NCBI GenBank assembly: GCA_020284085.1
Contig: JACEVL010000339.1
Coordinates: 259,501-323,500 of the forward strand
Direction of reading: 5' to 3'
DNA from: Aporrectodea caliginosa
Lineage: Eukaryota > Annelida > Clitellata > Crassiclitellata > Lumbricidae
DNA length: 64,000 bases
A program made the translations under genes and the position numbers. The notes beneath the pieces are model-generated. The model did no database searches. It had not been told where the DNA came from and saw only the letters and a program-made list of their open reading frames with translations. Below, in pieces: positions 54,595 to 64,000 of the stretch. Positions within the stretch are counted from its first letter, which is position 1, and every line of letters begins with the position of its first letter.

Positions 54595-57500
54595 ATGTTT
54601 TCGATTCCGTACGTGAAGTCATTAGCAATACATGTTCTCTTGGCAATAGCCTTCGGTAAGTATAGACCAGTTTTTATCAACATAATGGCTTGTGAACATC
54701 GATGTCGAAAGGAGTGCCTCCTGTATATTACGATTTAATTTTTAGATTGATTTATTATATTATGGCTGGCAAAAAATCCTAGGAGAACTTTCTTCCTTTT
54801 GTATGCAATTCGACAATGTTACGCCATTCACTATCAGTGGTTGGATCTACTACCTGAAATGATCTCCCGTTGTAGGCCTATCTGTGTCCTTCTCGCTAGG
54901 AACACTTGAAACACTGCAATTTGATGTATACTCATGTTTTAGGTCTTGACTTATATAGATAGATGGATGGATAGCTGGATGGGTGAATGGATGGTTGGAT
55001 GGATAGCTGGATGGGTGAATGGATGGTTGGATGGATAGATAGATGGATGGGTTGATGGATTGATGGATGGATGGATGGATGGATGGACTTTGGATGGACG
55101 GATTTATGGATTGCATGCATGCATGAATATGCATGGATGCATGGATGCATGGATGCATGGATGCTGATGCATTGCATATGATGCTTGGATTGATTTGATG
55201 GATGGATGGACGGACGGACGGATGGATGGATGGATGGATGGATGGACGGATTGGATGATTTGACGGATTGGATGGATGACGGATTTGATAGATTGGACGG
55301 ATTTGACGGATGGATTGACGGATTTGGACGGATGGATGGATGGATTTGATTTGAATGGATGGATGGATGATTTGATGGATGAATGGATTGGATGGATGGA
55401 TGGATGGATAGATGGATGGATGGATGGACGGATGGATGGATATGATGATGGATAGATGATGGATAGATAGATGGATGGATGGACGTGGGATGGATGGATG
55501 ATGATGATGGATGGATGGATGATGATGGATGGATGGATGGATGGAAGGATGGATGGATGGATGGATGGATGGATGGGTGAATTGATGGATAGATGGATGC
55601 ATGGATGCATGGATTGATACATGGATGGATGGCTTAATGGCTGGATGGATGGACGGACGCACGGACGGACGGACGGATGGATGGATGGATGGATGGTTTA
55701 ATGGCTGGATGGATGGATGGATGGACGGACGGACGGACGGACAGACGGACGGAAGGATGGATGGGTGGATGGATGGATGGATGGATGAGAGGGACCTTTG
55801 CCGTTCCTTCAGCTCTACACTTCCAGACAGAAGCAGCAAAGTCAGACAGACAGAGACACGGAGATAGAGAGACAGAGACAGCACGGGCATGCAGACAAAC
55901 CAGGAAGTTATTCAGACAGAGACTGGCAGCCAGTCGTTCAGACAGGCAGACAAATAGCCATCCAGCCAGACATACGAGTGCACAAATAACCAGTCATACA
56001 GAGCAGGAGATAGCCAGATACTCAGTCGTGCAGGCGTCTGGAGAGAAAGACAGGCAGAGAAGAAGACAGACAGAGTGGTAGACACAGACAGATGAGCAGC
56101 GAGACATTTCACTCTAACTGTGCCAAAGTGTCCGGCCATAATTATAGTCTACGAAAATTGAATATTTTATGAAAACTTTTGACCAGTATGAGAATATCAT
56201 TATTTTGTACAGCCTATGCTCGTTGAGCACATACTAGAGGCAAAAGCGTTTCATACTTATGCTCTATAAAATACTTTTAAACATTTAATTATAGGTCTAA
56301 ATGCTATAATTCTTAAGCTGCTTCTTGATTCGTCGACGTTTTGATTGCAGGAATCACAGAATTTCCTTTACCCGGAAACAGTATCCCGGCTAAAGAAACG
56401 TGTGTGAATGTCAGCGGTGAAATCATTTGCTATTTCAAAGGCAGTGAGAAGCCTGCGGCATGGAATGATGCGAGGGACCTTTGCCTTTCCTTCAGCTCTA
56501 CACTTCCTGTCATTAGTAACAGAAACGATCAAGATGCTTTAGCAGGCTATCTAAAATCACATATGAACAATTCTGTCGCATGGACAGCAGGAAAAAACTT
56601 TACATACAGTAACTGGACATGGATAAATGGAGAACCACTGAAAGATTCTGCTCAAGGTGCGGCCTTGTTACATTTTGATTTCGTACAAAGAACAAATACA
56701 GAAACACGACATGTATAATTTATGCATGTATCTATGCATCAAAACACTTAATATAACGCCTTTATACATCTCACAAAACGCAAGAATACGACAACGTATT
56801 TTATGTCTGAACTATTTCTTCTCGTTTATGTGAGAAATTTACTTAATATTGCGGGTGGCTCGGTCGCATTATAAACGTGGAGTACAATACAACACACAAC
56901 ACAACACAATATACTGGGGCGCGGTGGTATAGGGGTATGTTTGGTGCCTTGCAGCCGTATGGTTGCGGGTTCGAATCCACCTCAAAGCCGCCGCGTAGGG
57001 ACCCTGGGCAAGTCCTTCACTTGCAATTGCTCATGCGCTTCGGCGTGAAACTCCGATTCAGCGTTCGCGCAGTAGTCGGGAGCGCCTCTGAATGGGAAAT
57101 CTGGTAGGGGCGCTATAACAAGTGTTCAAATACAATACAATACAATAATATTATATTTCATGTGTGTAGTGTGTATTGCTACGGATTTTCAATCCACTTG
57201 AATCGAAACATTTCCTAGGTTTCTGGACATTAATTCCAGATGATTTATTTAAGGATAAAATTGTCAAAAAGTACCACACTCATTTAGGCGCCTTTGTTGA
57301 AGTTCATGAAGAGCGTGGTCTCGAGGTCAAAAGGTCATTCGGATGAGAAATAGGCCTATACACGATCCAAATCATATGATATTGTGAATGCAACTAAGAC
57401 TCAATAAGCACTAATTCTGTTAACACGATGCAGGCTAAAACAATTGTTCAATGTGGGCTAATGGTTCTCCATATGACTCTGAACCTGGTGGTCCTGCCAA

Positions 57501-60500
57501 ACCATCACGTACAACTGCTCAACGCCGTCGATGTACTGCTGCGTAGATGTGTATATATAGGCCTACTTCTGAGCTTTGGAAGGGGGTAATATCAAATTCA
57601 GCTGTTTTGTATTCTGAAGATTAATTGCCAGTTTGATCAAAATTTGTATAACATAAAAAGTTCATAAATAATCAAGATAGAACATGTCGGATAACTAGAA
57701 ATTTTATCAGTGGTCAGTGGCGGATTAACTTCAGAATCATAGAGTATCACATTTTTTCGTTTTGTCTATAAACGCGGAAGGTATAATCTATCTATGAAAT
57801 TTCTAATGCGCAGTATTCGTCTGTATGTTGGTGATACATTAATGTAATTCATTAGTATATCTGATGTGTTGAATTCATTTATCTGATACGACAAACATTA
57901 ACCGCGTTTTGTTCGTTCACACTGAGACTTTTCTGTAATTAGGCCTACACACATGCATTTATACGACTTAGGCTAATCATGTGCTAATGTGTTTAAAGCG
58001 ATAGCTTGTGACTACATTATTTTTAATGCTGTTTTATTCAACCATGTGCCTTATATATATTCTGTTTTTACTATTGTTTACGCAGTACAACTTCACGAAG
58101 AAGGAATACTAGAAAAAGTCAATGCAGCGTTAGAATCAGATTTTAAATTCACTGCACTAGCTGCATCAGACGAATTGCCCTACATCTGCCAATACCAGGG
58201 TTTGTTGTTACTTATTCATTTGCATTCTAAGTAGAAAACAATTAATTTTATTGAACAACATTGGCTTTCAGTTTTAACTTAATAGTTTAAAAGTTTAGAC
58301 TAGAAACTTGGAAAATGTATTTCATTTTACTACGCTTTCTATCACATGCATTGCTTTAAAGTGTACACACTGATTAAGTCTCATTGCGCTGGACTGTGTT
58401 TGGGTTTAATTTCTTAGGATAGTTGTAGGCCTACTACATAATCACCATAGCATTTCCGAATGGTTATTTTAGGTGCTTACTGCAGCTCCTCTAGCGACAT
58501 AAACGTGACTGACACATGTCTGAGATTGAGTAACGACAATCGAACGTGGTATGATGCAAGAAATCAGTGCCTCATGATTAACGGAGATTTGGCTGTAATA
58601 AGCAACAAAGTACATGAACATCTTATAGAGAAGTTGACATTAAACCAGAGCTATTGGATTGGATTGAGGAAGAAGTCTTGGCGTTGGACTCTGAATGATA
58701 ATGGTTTGTTCAAGATAATACTTTTTTTCTAAAGATGACTTATAACGAATCGGCATAGGTTTAAGACTAAACTTTTGCACCAGTGTAGTGGTTTAAGGAA
58801 AACTAGTAGGAATTTAAATGAAACTTGTTTATTCACTTTAGTAGTATGAAATAATACTAAATAATTATTTAATTATGCATCAACCCCATGATACATTGAT
58901 CACGTGTGTGAACTCAAATAATGTCACCACATTGGAAGTTTCGTCTGTGAACACTGCTTCCAACCAATGCCAAGTTTAAGTTTTTGTTGTGGTCTGATTT
59001 AAATTTATTCTTGCTCAATTGCCGTTTCAATCAATATGCTGATTGATGACTCAAATACAAAGGTAGGCCTATCCTGGTCCCCTGTATTCCGTTACCTTTT
59101 CGCCTCAACCATGCAAAATATATCTTCCTTGTCCTTTCTAAGATTTATATTACATAATTTGTCCTTAATTTTTCATGTGCCTAGCGGAATCTAATGACGA
59201 GATTAAATACACCAATTGGGAGGGAAATATATTTTCAAGAAGCGGTGAATGTATTTCCATTGATGCATCCTATGGCGAATGGAAGGCAATTGCATGCACA
59301 GAAAAACATGGAGTTGTATGCCAAAGAGGTCAGTGCTCGAAATCCTAATTCCCAATTGCCTGTTAAGTTAAATACTTACATAATAACAGCTGCTTGGTTT
59401 AACACCACATTTTTATTGCTTATGTTTACTTTTTTAATATAAAATGATGCACTCATATCAACTATGAGAGACGATAAGGAAGCCGCTCTTTTCCTTTTGT
59501 TTGTTTGTGTCTTGAGTAGGCAATTCAGCCGAACATCTTATGGTCCTGATCACGGTACATGAAAAATGCAGGACTTTCTCTTTACATTTGACCTATTTAG
59601 ATGTAAACCAGATTTAAGCAAACAACGAATATTTATTTCAGGTCAGGGCGTGACATCACCTGCGACGACGACGGAGACGTCTGTTGCAATCCAGACAAAA
59701 ATAGATTCAATTACTTGTAAGTCAAAGTAACATTTTAATGACCTTTTAAAATTTATCATAGGCCGGGTTAATAAAAGCCCGGTAGTGAAGTGTTATCTAA
59801 TGGTAAAAATAAGTCATTTCCTTCTTCGTATGTGTATCAAACTTCTCTTATTGCAGCTGTTTTGGCAGAAAGTACATCTGGCGGATCACAAGGTTCTACG
59901 CCGATGGGTCTATGTAAGCATCTAGATTTGAAGTATTTCTGAAACTTTCTGGATACTTTCGCCCGGTATTTTGACTTCTGGATCAAAATATTACTTGCCG
60001 TAATAGGTCAAAGTTTAATCTGGAAGCTGCATTCAAAGAATGTTTTCAAATCCAAATCCTATCTACTATTTCGGTTTTTTAGTCATTTTGTTATTTAGTT
60101 ATCGCCGGGGTTGGGTTGGGAGCGCCTCTGAGCAGATATCTTGGAGGGGAGATATATAAGTCTTCTGAATGAACAAATGAATTCATAAGCAAATGTTCTA
60201 ATAATGTTCCCTGAAGTTTACGAGGAATTTTAGGATGAAACTAGCATAAAACACATAGACTAAAGCTAGTGATACGCGGCGTATCTGTTTAGCACTCGTC
60301 TTGCAACGTAGAATCTGCAGTCTCAGAGCTGCTCTGAGATATTCATTGTGATGCCATCTTGAGCAACTCCTCAAACTGGAATAAATATCGCATTTGTCTA
60401 GCTCCGTCGTTGAGGGCTGTTGCTTGATATAGTTCGCATCTAAGAAATATTGCAAAAATAAATGTTTGCGTGTACATAAATCAAATAACCTGTGCATTCC

Positions 60501-62022
60501 AATTTCGGCGCTAAATTATCTAATCCTATACTTGATTGATTCACGGACTTTTGAACAGGGCCCTAAACAGGCGAGAAACAAGCATCCTTGGTTTAATTGT
60601 ATTACAAATTTTTGAAGCCATTTTAGAGATAATTTTCAACAGCAGCGCTTACGATCTAGACAAATTGGTAGGTTTAGGTGCTAAAGTGAGTATTCAGAGG
60701 AAACCAGTGTTTCGCTCGATTACTGCATAAGATTACACTAAGATATTAGTACTTATAATAGAGATCAGATATAGATTTTGAGACAAGCCAATGTTGTAAT
60801 GGAATAGTTGCAAAGTCTTTGTCATGTTGTTAGTGTTTGCAGTTGTTGGTGCTGGAATAGTAATCATCATCTGCATCATCGTCATCATCGTCTTTGTTCT
60901 GACAACCAAAAAAGGGTCTGTAAAGAAAGCTCACTAACTACAAACAAGTCATTGTGATAAAAAAAAATGTACAGAGCGTAAGACCTACGAAATAACACCG
61001 GCATTTTACTATGTATGTAGGCCTATTGCAATTAGACACGGCCTTCTAAGTCCCTCTCGAAGTCGGCCAGACTAAGTGGTGTTCGAATGCATTATCAGCT
61101 GCAGGTCTATAAAAAGACGAATGATGCCTGATCTGCAGTAACAGTCTCCAATGGCAGACTCCTGCAAACACTTATTATTATTGCTATTTATTTATTATCA
61201 AGTCTAACGACAAAGCAGCAATCGATGACGCGTAGCAATTGCGCTTACGGACTTTCTCAACGTCCACAATCCGTACCAGTTCCAAAGAAGGTTTAACCAG
61301 CACACTCCACAGTACAAGGTGGGCGCTCATCCAATTACAAATCAAACAGGGTTACATTTTACGAATATGTCTGGAAACATTTAGCAAGTAGCTGAAACTA
61401 CGTCATAAAATTGTAATTTTAGTTTTGTGAAGTTTGGTAAAATAATAGACTCGGCTTCTCGAACTTGAAGTCCTAAGTTAAAAATTGCCTAGTTCTGCTT
61501 GTCACCGTTATTGTTTACAATTTCAGAGGAAATCGTCAAACAATGCTCAGTGACAGTTCCCCACAGAATAAGCGTGAGGAATTAGATAGCAGGATAACCA
61601 ACACACCGGTCTATACATCCGTCAACGAATCTGCCAACGCTCCAGTTACGACATCAGATGATATGCGAGGTGTTTACGCGGAGATTCCAATGTCAACAGC
61701 CAATCAATCGGAAGATGGAGCGACAGACCAACAGCCTGGACTCGTCTACGCCTCTTTGGAATTCAAAGAAGATCCCACCAACCTGGAATCCAATAAGACA
61801 AGCCCCAATACAGCAGCTCCAGTTAAAGTCGGTCCATTGGGAGACATATATGCCATGCCAGATGCTAAGGGTCATGTAGTTAATTCTCCATGTCATGATT
61901 CAGCTTCTCAGCCGGTCAAAGTCGCCCCACAAGGTGAAGTAGTTTATGCAAATCTGCAAACAGAAATGTTGGGCAAAGAACATCAGAGGAACAGGATCAT
62001 ACATAGTGAGGTTCACGACTGA
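54595..62022 (+). CDS. receptor gene 7: type I double-CTLD receptor with ITIM tail
   Basis: Predicted 518-aa inhibitory-type receptor. Exons: 54595-54655 signal (MFSIPYVKS..); 56351-56656 and 58086-58199 CTLD-A; 58473-58703 and 59185-59328 CTLD-B; 59642-59716 and 59857-59913 Thr/Ser-rich stalk; 60843-60915 TM; 61527-62022 tail. The donor after the TM exon is a weak GG|GTCTGT, but its phase 2 matches the homologous junctions. The TM is a pure aliphatic run ([16 protein letters not shown]) followed by TTKK. The tail is about 165 aa, four times longer than in the other copies, with PVYTSV, GVYAEI, LVYASL, DIYAMP and VVYANL. LVYASL and VVYANL meet the ITIM consensus (I/V/L/S)xYxx(L/V/I), which in known receptors recruits SHP phosphatases. 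The likely polyadenylation signal is at 62497. Confidence 0.87.
54957..55790. repeat. (GGAT)n/(GGAC)n tetranucleotide satellite in gene 7 intron 1
   Basis: More than 800 bp of ATGG/ACGG-type tetranucleotides with interspersed TTGATGGAT variants. Long open frames on both strands (HPSIHPSIH and MDGWMDGW) are artefacts. Confidence 0.97.
55786..55835 (+). pseudogene. fragment of CTLD-A exon 2 at the edge of the satellite
   Basis: GATGAGAGGGACCTTTGCCG then TTCCTTCAGCTCTACACTTC matches gene 7 exon 2 at about 56467-56510 (GATGCGAGGGACCTTTGCCT, TTCCTTCAGCTCTACACTTC) with only a few differences over about 45 bp. It encodes a piece of the helix and strand RDLC..SFSSTLP. It has no splice sites and is followed by CAGACA-rich simple DNA (55835-56100). 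Confidence 0.85.
56880..57150 (+). repeat. tRNA-derived SINE in gene 7 intron 2
   Basis: The A box TGGTATAGGGG fits TRGYNNARNNG and the B box GGTTCGAATCC is canonical. The body is AAGCCGCCGCGTAGGGACCC, then TTGCTCATGCGCTTCGGCGT, and the 3' end is GAGCGCCTCTGAATGGG..GGGGCGCTATAACAAG with an (ATACA)n tail. It is flanked on the left by (ACAAC)n. An antisense copy is at 29280-29460. Confidence 0.85.
57470..57615 (+). repeat. SINE body related to 32821-33010
   Basis: It shares the 3' part TTCTGA.GTTTGGAA..GGG..GTATCAAA and TTGTATT with the SINE at 32821. No intact promoter boxes. Confidence 0.4.
60108..60182 (+). repeat. LINE/SINE 3' tail
   Basis: GGGAGCGCCTCTGAGCAGAT, then CTTGGAGGGGAGATATATAA, then GTCTTCTGAATGAACAAATG: the same 3' end as 21520-21606 and 51965-52042. 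Confidence 0.65.
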
Positions 62023-62496
62023 CAGCAAAGAAGTTCATCATCTTTAACAAGAGAGAGAATTTGTTTACATGCTTTATGTTACATGACTAAGCAAGTAAAG
62101 CAGTTTTAGGACAACTTGTCTTTAAACTATTAATAAGCACATTTATAAGGAGATGTTGTACGATTAACAAAGCAATTTAGTGTTCATAATTATAACAGAA
62201 AAAGCAAAGAGCTTAAAGTCATCAAATTAACAACTTCAACATCGTTTGAAAGTACATACCTCAGCAGTCGTACATTTCAAAGTATTTTTAACTTTATTAT
62301 TCAACAGCCATTTGCTTAGATGTAGCCTCTAAAGATGTGTATAATATAATCGGATTATAATAATTATATGCTAAAGACTTACATTTATTATACTTTCTTC
62401 AGTTCGAAAACCGAGGCATAGGCCTACATGATTTTAATTTTATTCAAGTTATGTTATTCATTGTAGGCTACTCTTTGACATTATTGAAGTTAGTGC

Positions 62497-62502
62497 AATA
62501 AA
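62497..62502 (+). terminator. polyadenylation signal of gene 7
   Basis: AATAAA about 475 bp after the stop, in AT-rich 3' sequence with no nearer candidate that I can see. Confidence 0.5.
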
Positions 62503-62589
62503 CGGTATTCTATATATTGTTCAATATCAAATTAACTCTGTTTCCCATTCGTTTACATTAATTGATGTCACCCGACTCTTTCTCTGAAG

Positions 62590-62685
62590 CTGGGCCTCGC
62601 AATAGCAACCATCGACCGATGGCACTCCAAATCCCAGCCGTTATCAGGTCAAAATCCAGAAGATCAGTCTGTGACTAACCCACTG
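62590..62685 (-). repeat. SINE family B copy
   Basis: CAACCATCGACCGATGGCAC TCCAAATCCCAGCCGTTATC AGGTCAAAATCCAGAAGATCAGTC: the reverse complement of the family-B head. Confidence 0.75.
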
Positions 62686-62899
62686 TGTGGTGCAGCGTAA
62701 GCCAAACAAGACAGTCTCTCATTTTCAAGACATTGCTGAAAATAAGTGAATTAGACTTCTATCCAGTGATATGACTTCAAAGTCGTTTAAAATTCATGAA
62801 CATGCACTCGAAACTCGAATCTAACAAACACTGTTAGGTCACATTCAGTGACCTTATCACATATCTACTCCATTACCTACAGGCACCGATTATTGTCAA

Positions 62900-63490
62900 C
62901 GTCATCGTGAGTGCGCATGTAACAGCGGACAACAGCTGCAATAGAGAAATAAAGATACATATAGGAAAGGCAACTGCTGCATTTGAGAAGCTTACTAAGA
63001 TCTGGAAGAAAAAGGGATTCAGTATGAAGACTAAGATTCCATAGTCTTGAGCACGCTGCTGTATGGATCTGAGACATGGCCAATTACGGTGACAAACAGG
63101 AGAAGATTGGAAAGCAGTAGTACATCATAAGTGGCTGAGAATAATCCTACATGTATCATGGCACCACAAGATACCAAACGAAACTGTCAGAGATGGAACG
63201 GGACAAGAAGATATAGAAACCATCGTTAGAAAGAGAAGATTGCAGTGGATGGGGCATGTGTGTCGTATGGATGAAGATAGACGAGTCAAACAAGCGATGT
63301 CCTGGAATTCTGGAGGTAGAAGGAAGAGAGGAAGACCACGTAAGAACTGACCGGAAACCATCAGAGACGACTTGAGATGCCTGGAGATGTCGTGGGACGA
63401 CGCCGTTGAGCTGGATATGGACAGAGACGAGGAGATGCGCTGCCTGATGTGCAGACCTGTACAGGAAGGACTGAGTACTAAATACGTCTA
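62900..63490 (+). pseudogene. LINE 3' end fragment
   Basis: Broken frames read LLYGSETWP-like, KWLRIILH, DIETIVRKRRLQWMGHVCRM and GGRRKRGRPRKN, followed by an acidic C-terminus. The order and motifs match the 3' part of the LINE at 49677-50195 (LLYGSECWCM, RRLTWFGHVTRM, RGRQRKTW), so it is a related but distinct element with stops. Confidence 0.75.
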
Positions 63491-64000
63491 ATTATTATAA
63501 TGGTACTGTAATACATTTCACTGCAAAGATATAACTAGGTTGAGATAAGAGTAGGCCCTATCCGCCCTACAGAATACCACCTCAACAAAATGTAGGCCTA
63601 ATTAGAATTCGACTATTTTATTACAATACTGCTAGAGTCTCTGATCCTTATATAGAACCAGACCTCATGTTGCCTACTTCTATATTTTCTGTTATGACTG
63701 CGCTTGCTGGTGCCGCCTAATTAGCTCTTTAGGCGTTGTAGAATCTGAAAATAGCAATTACGATTAGGATAATTGTATCCTATCATAATATTATTGCTAA
63801 ACAAACCATAGAGCTCAATCTAGTACGTTAATTAAGGGTCTGTTTTCTCAGGACAACTCCAGTGTACTATTTTTAAAATCGCGCTTGAAACTAATAATAA
63901 TTATGTCTGTTTCTGAATGATAAAATTGAACAGTGCGAAGTGAAGGGTATATTAGTAATAGCTCCGTGTCTACGACTGCTAATACTTCCTCCTATAATGA
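63491..64000. other. window end, no feature seen
   Basis: AT-rich DNA without recognised exons or repeats apart from one TAGGCCTA palindrome at about 63593. Confidence 0.4.

Noticed and set aside
54850..55890. 346-aa [13 protein letters not shown] antisense frame and MDGWMDGW sense frame
   Set aside because: Tetranucleotide satellite read in frame; no domain and no start context.
60916..60939. Read-through of the gene 7 TM exon to a nearby TAA, giving a tailless receptor
   Set aside because: Possible as an isoform, but the phase-2 donor GG|GTCTGT matches all paralogues and joins the ITIM exon in frame.

Overview
The window is nuclear DNA from an animal. Coding exons are short and split by GT-AG introns, and the DNA between them holds SINEs, LINE fragments, DNA-transposon remnants and long microsatellites. 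Base composition is AT-rich. C-type lectin-like domains (CTLDs) combined with tyrosine-based signalling tails point to a metazoan. The repeat load and the very frequent palindrome TAGGCCTA suggest a marine invertebrate, but I cannot assign a phylum from sequence alone.

The core of the window is a head-to-tail tandem array of one receptor gene family, all on the + strand: gene 1 (3649-13046), gene 2 (17351-23473), gene 3 (26128-34609, probably broken), gene 4 (36030-43020), gene 5 (44649-50955), a dead first-exon relic called '6' (52052-52112), and gene 7 (54595-62022). Each intact gene has a shared exon plan: (1) signal peptide, (2+3) a first lectin-like domain CTLD-A, (4+5) a second domain CTLD-B, (6/7) a short Ser/Thr-rich stalk, (8) a transmembrane helix, (9) a cytoplasmic tail. 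Every intron up to the TM exon is phase 1 and the last one is phase 2. My hand-joined models keep frame end to end in genes 1, 2, 4, 5 and 7, giving 390, 389, 397, 381 and 518 aa. The predicted proteins are type I membrane receptors with two tandem CTLDs.

The tails differ in a telling way. Genes 1, 2, 4 and 5 carry an ITAM-like pair, YxxI/L-x12-YxxL, in the receptor itself. Gene 7 has a long tail with two canonical ITIMs (LVYASL, VVYANL) plus further YxxV/I motifs. Gene 3 has lost the second tyrosine and also has a one-base insertion in its first CTLD exon. The locus therefore looks like a compact 'paired receptor' complex of activating, inhibitory and decaying copies, built from type I double-CTLD receptors. 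Exon 3, the C-terminal third of CTLD-A, is very variable between copies, while flanking exons can be over 90% identical.

Two subfamilies are visible. Genes 1-4 and relic 6 share a signal peptide of the type MSS..RR.SKGLDFVLL..F and an upstream block. Genes 5 and 7 share MFSIP.. signals and a different upstream block.

The rest is transposon-derived: three non-autonomous or decayed hAT-like elements with 8-bp target duplications (513-1451, 13972-15425, 52783-53655), a mariner-like element with long perfect inverted repeats (31640-32224), smaller MITEs, at least nine LINE reverse-transcriptase fragments, and several SINE families. I found no RNA gene that I would call functional, and no CRISPR array.
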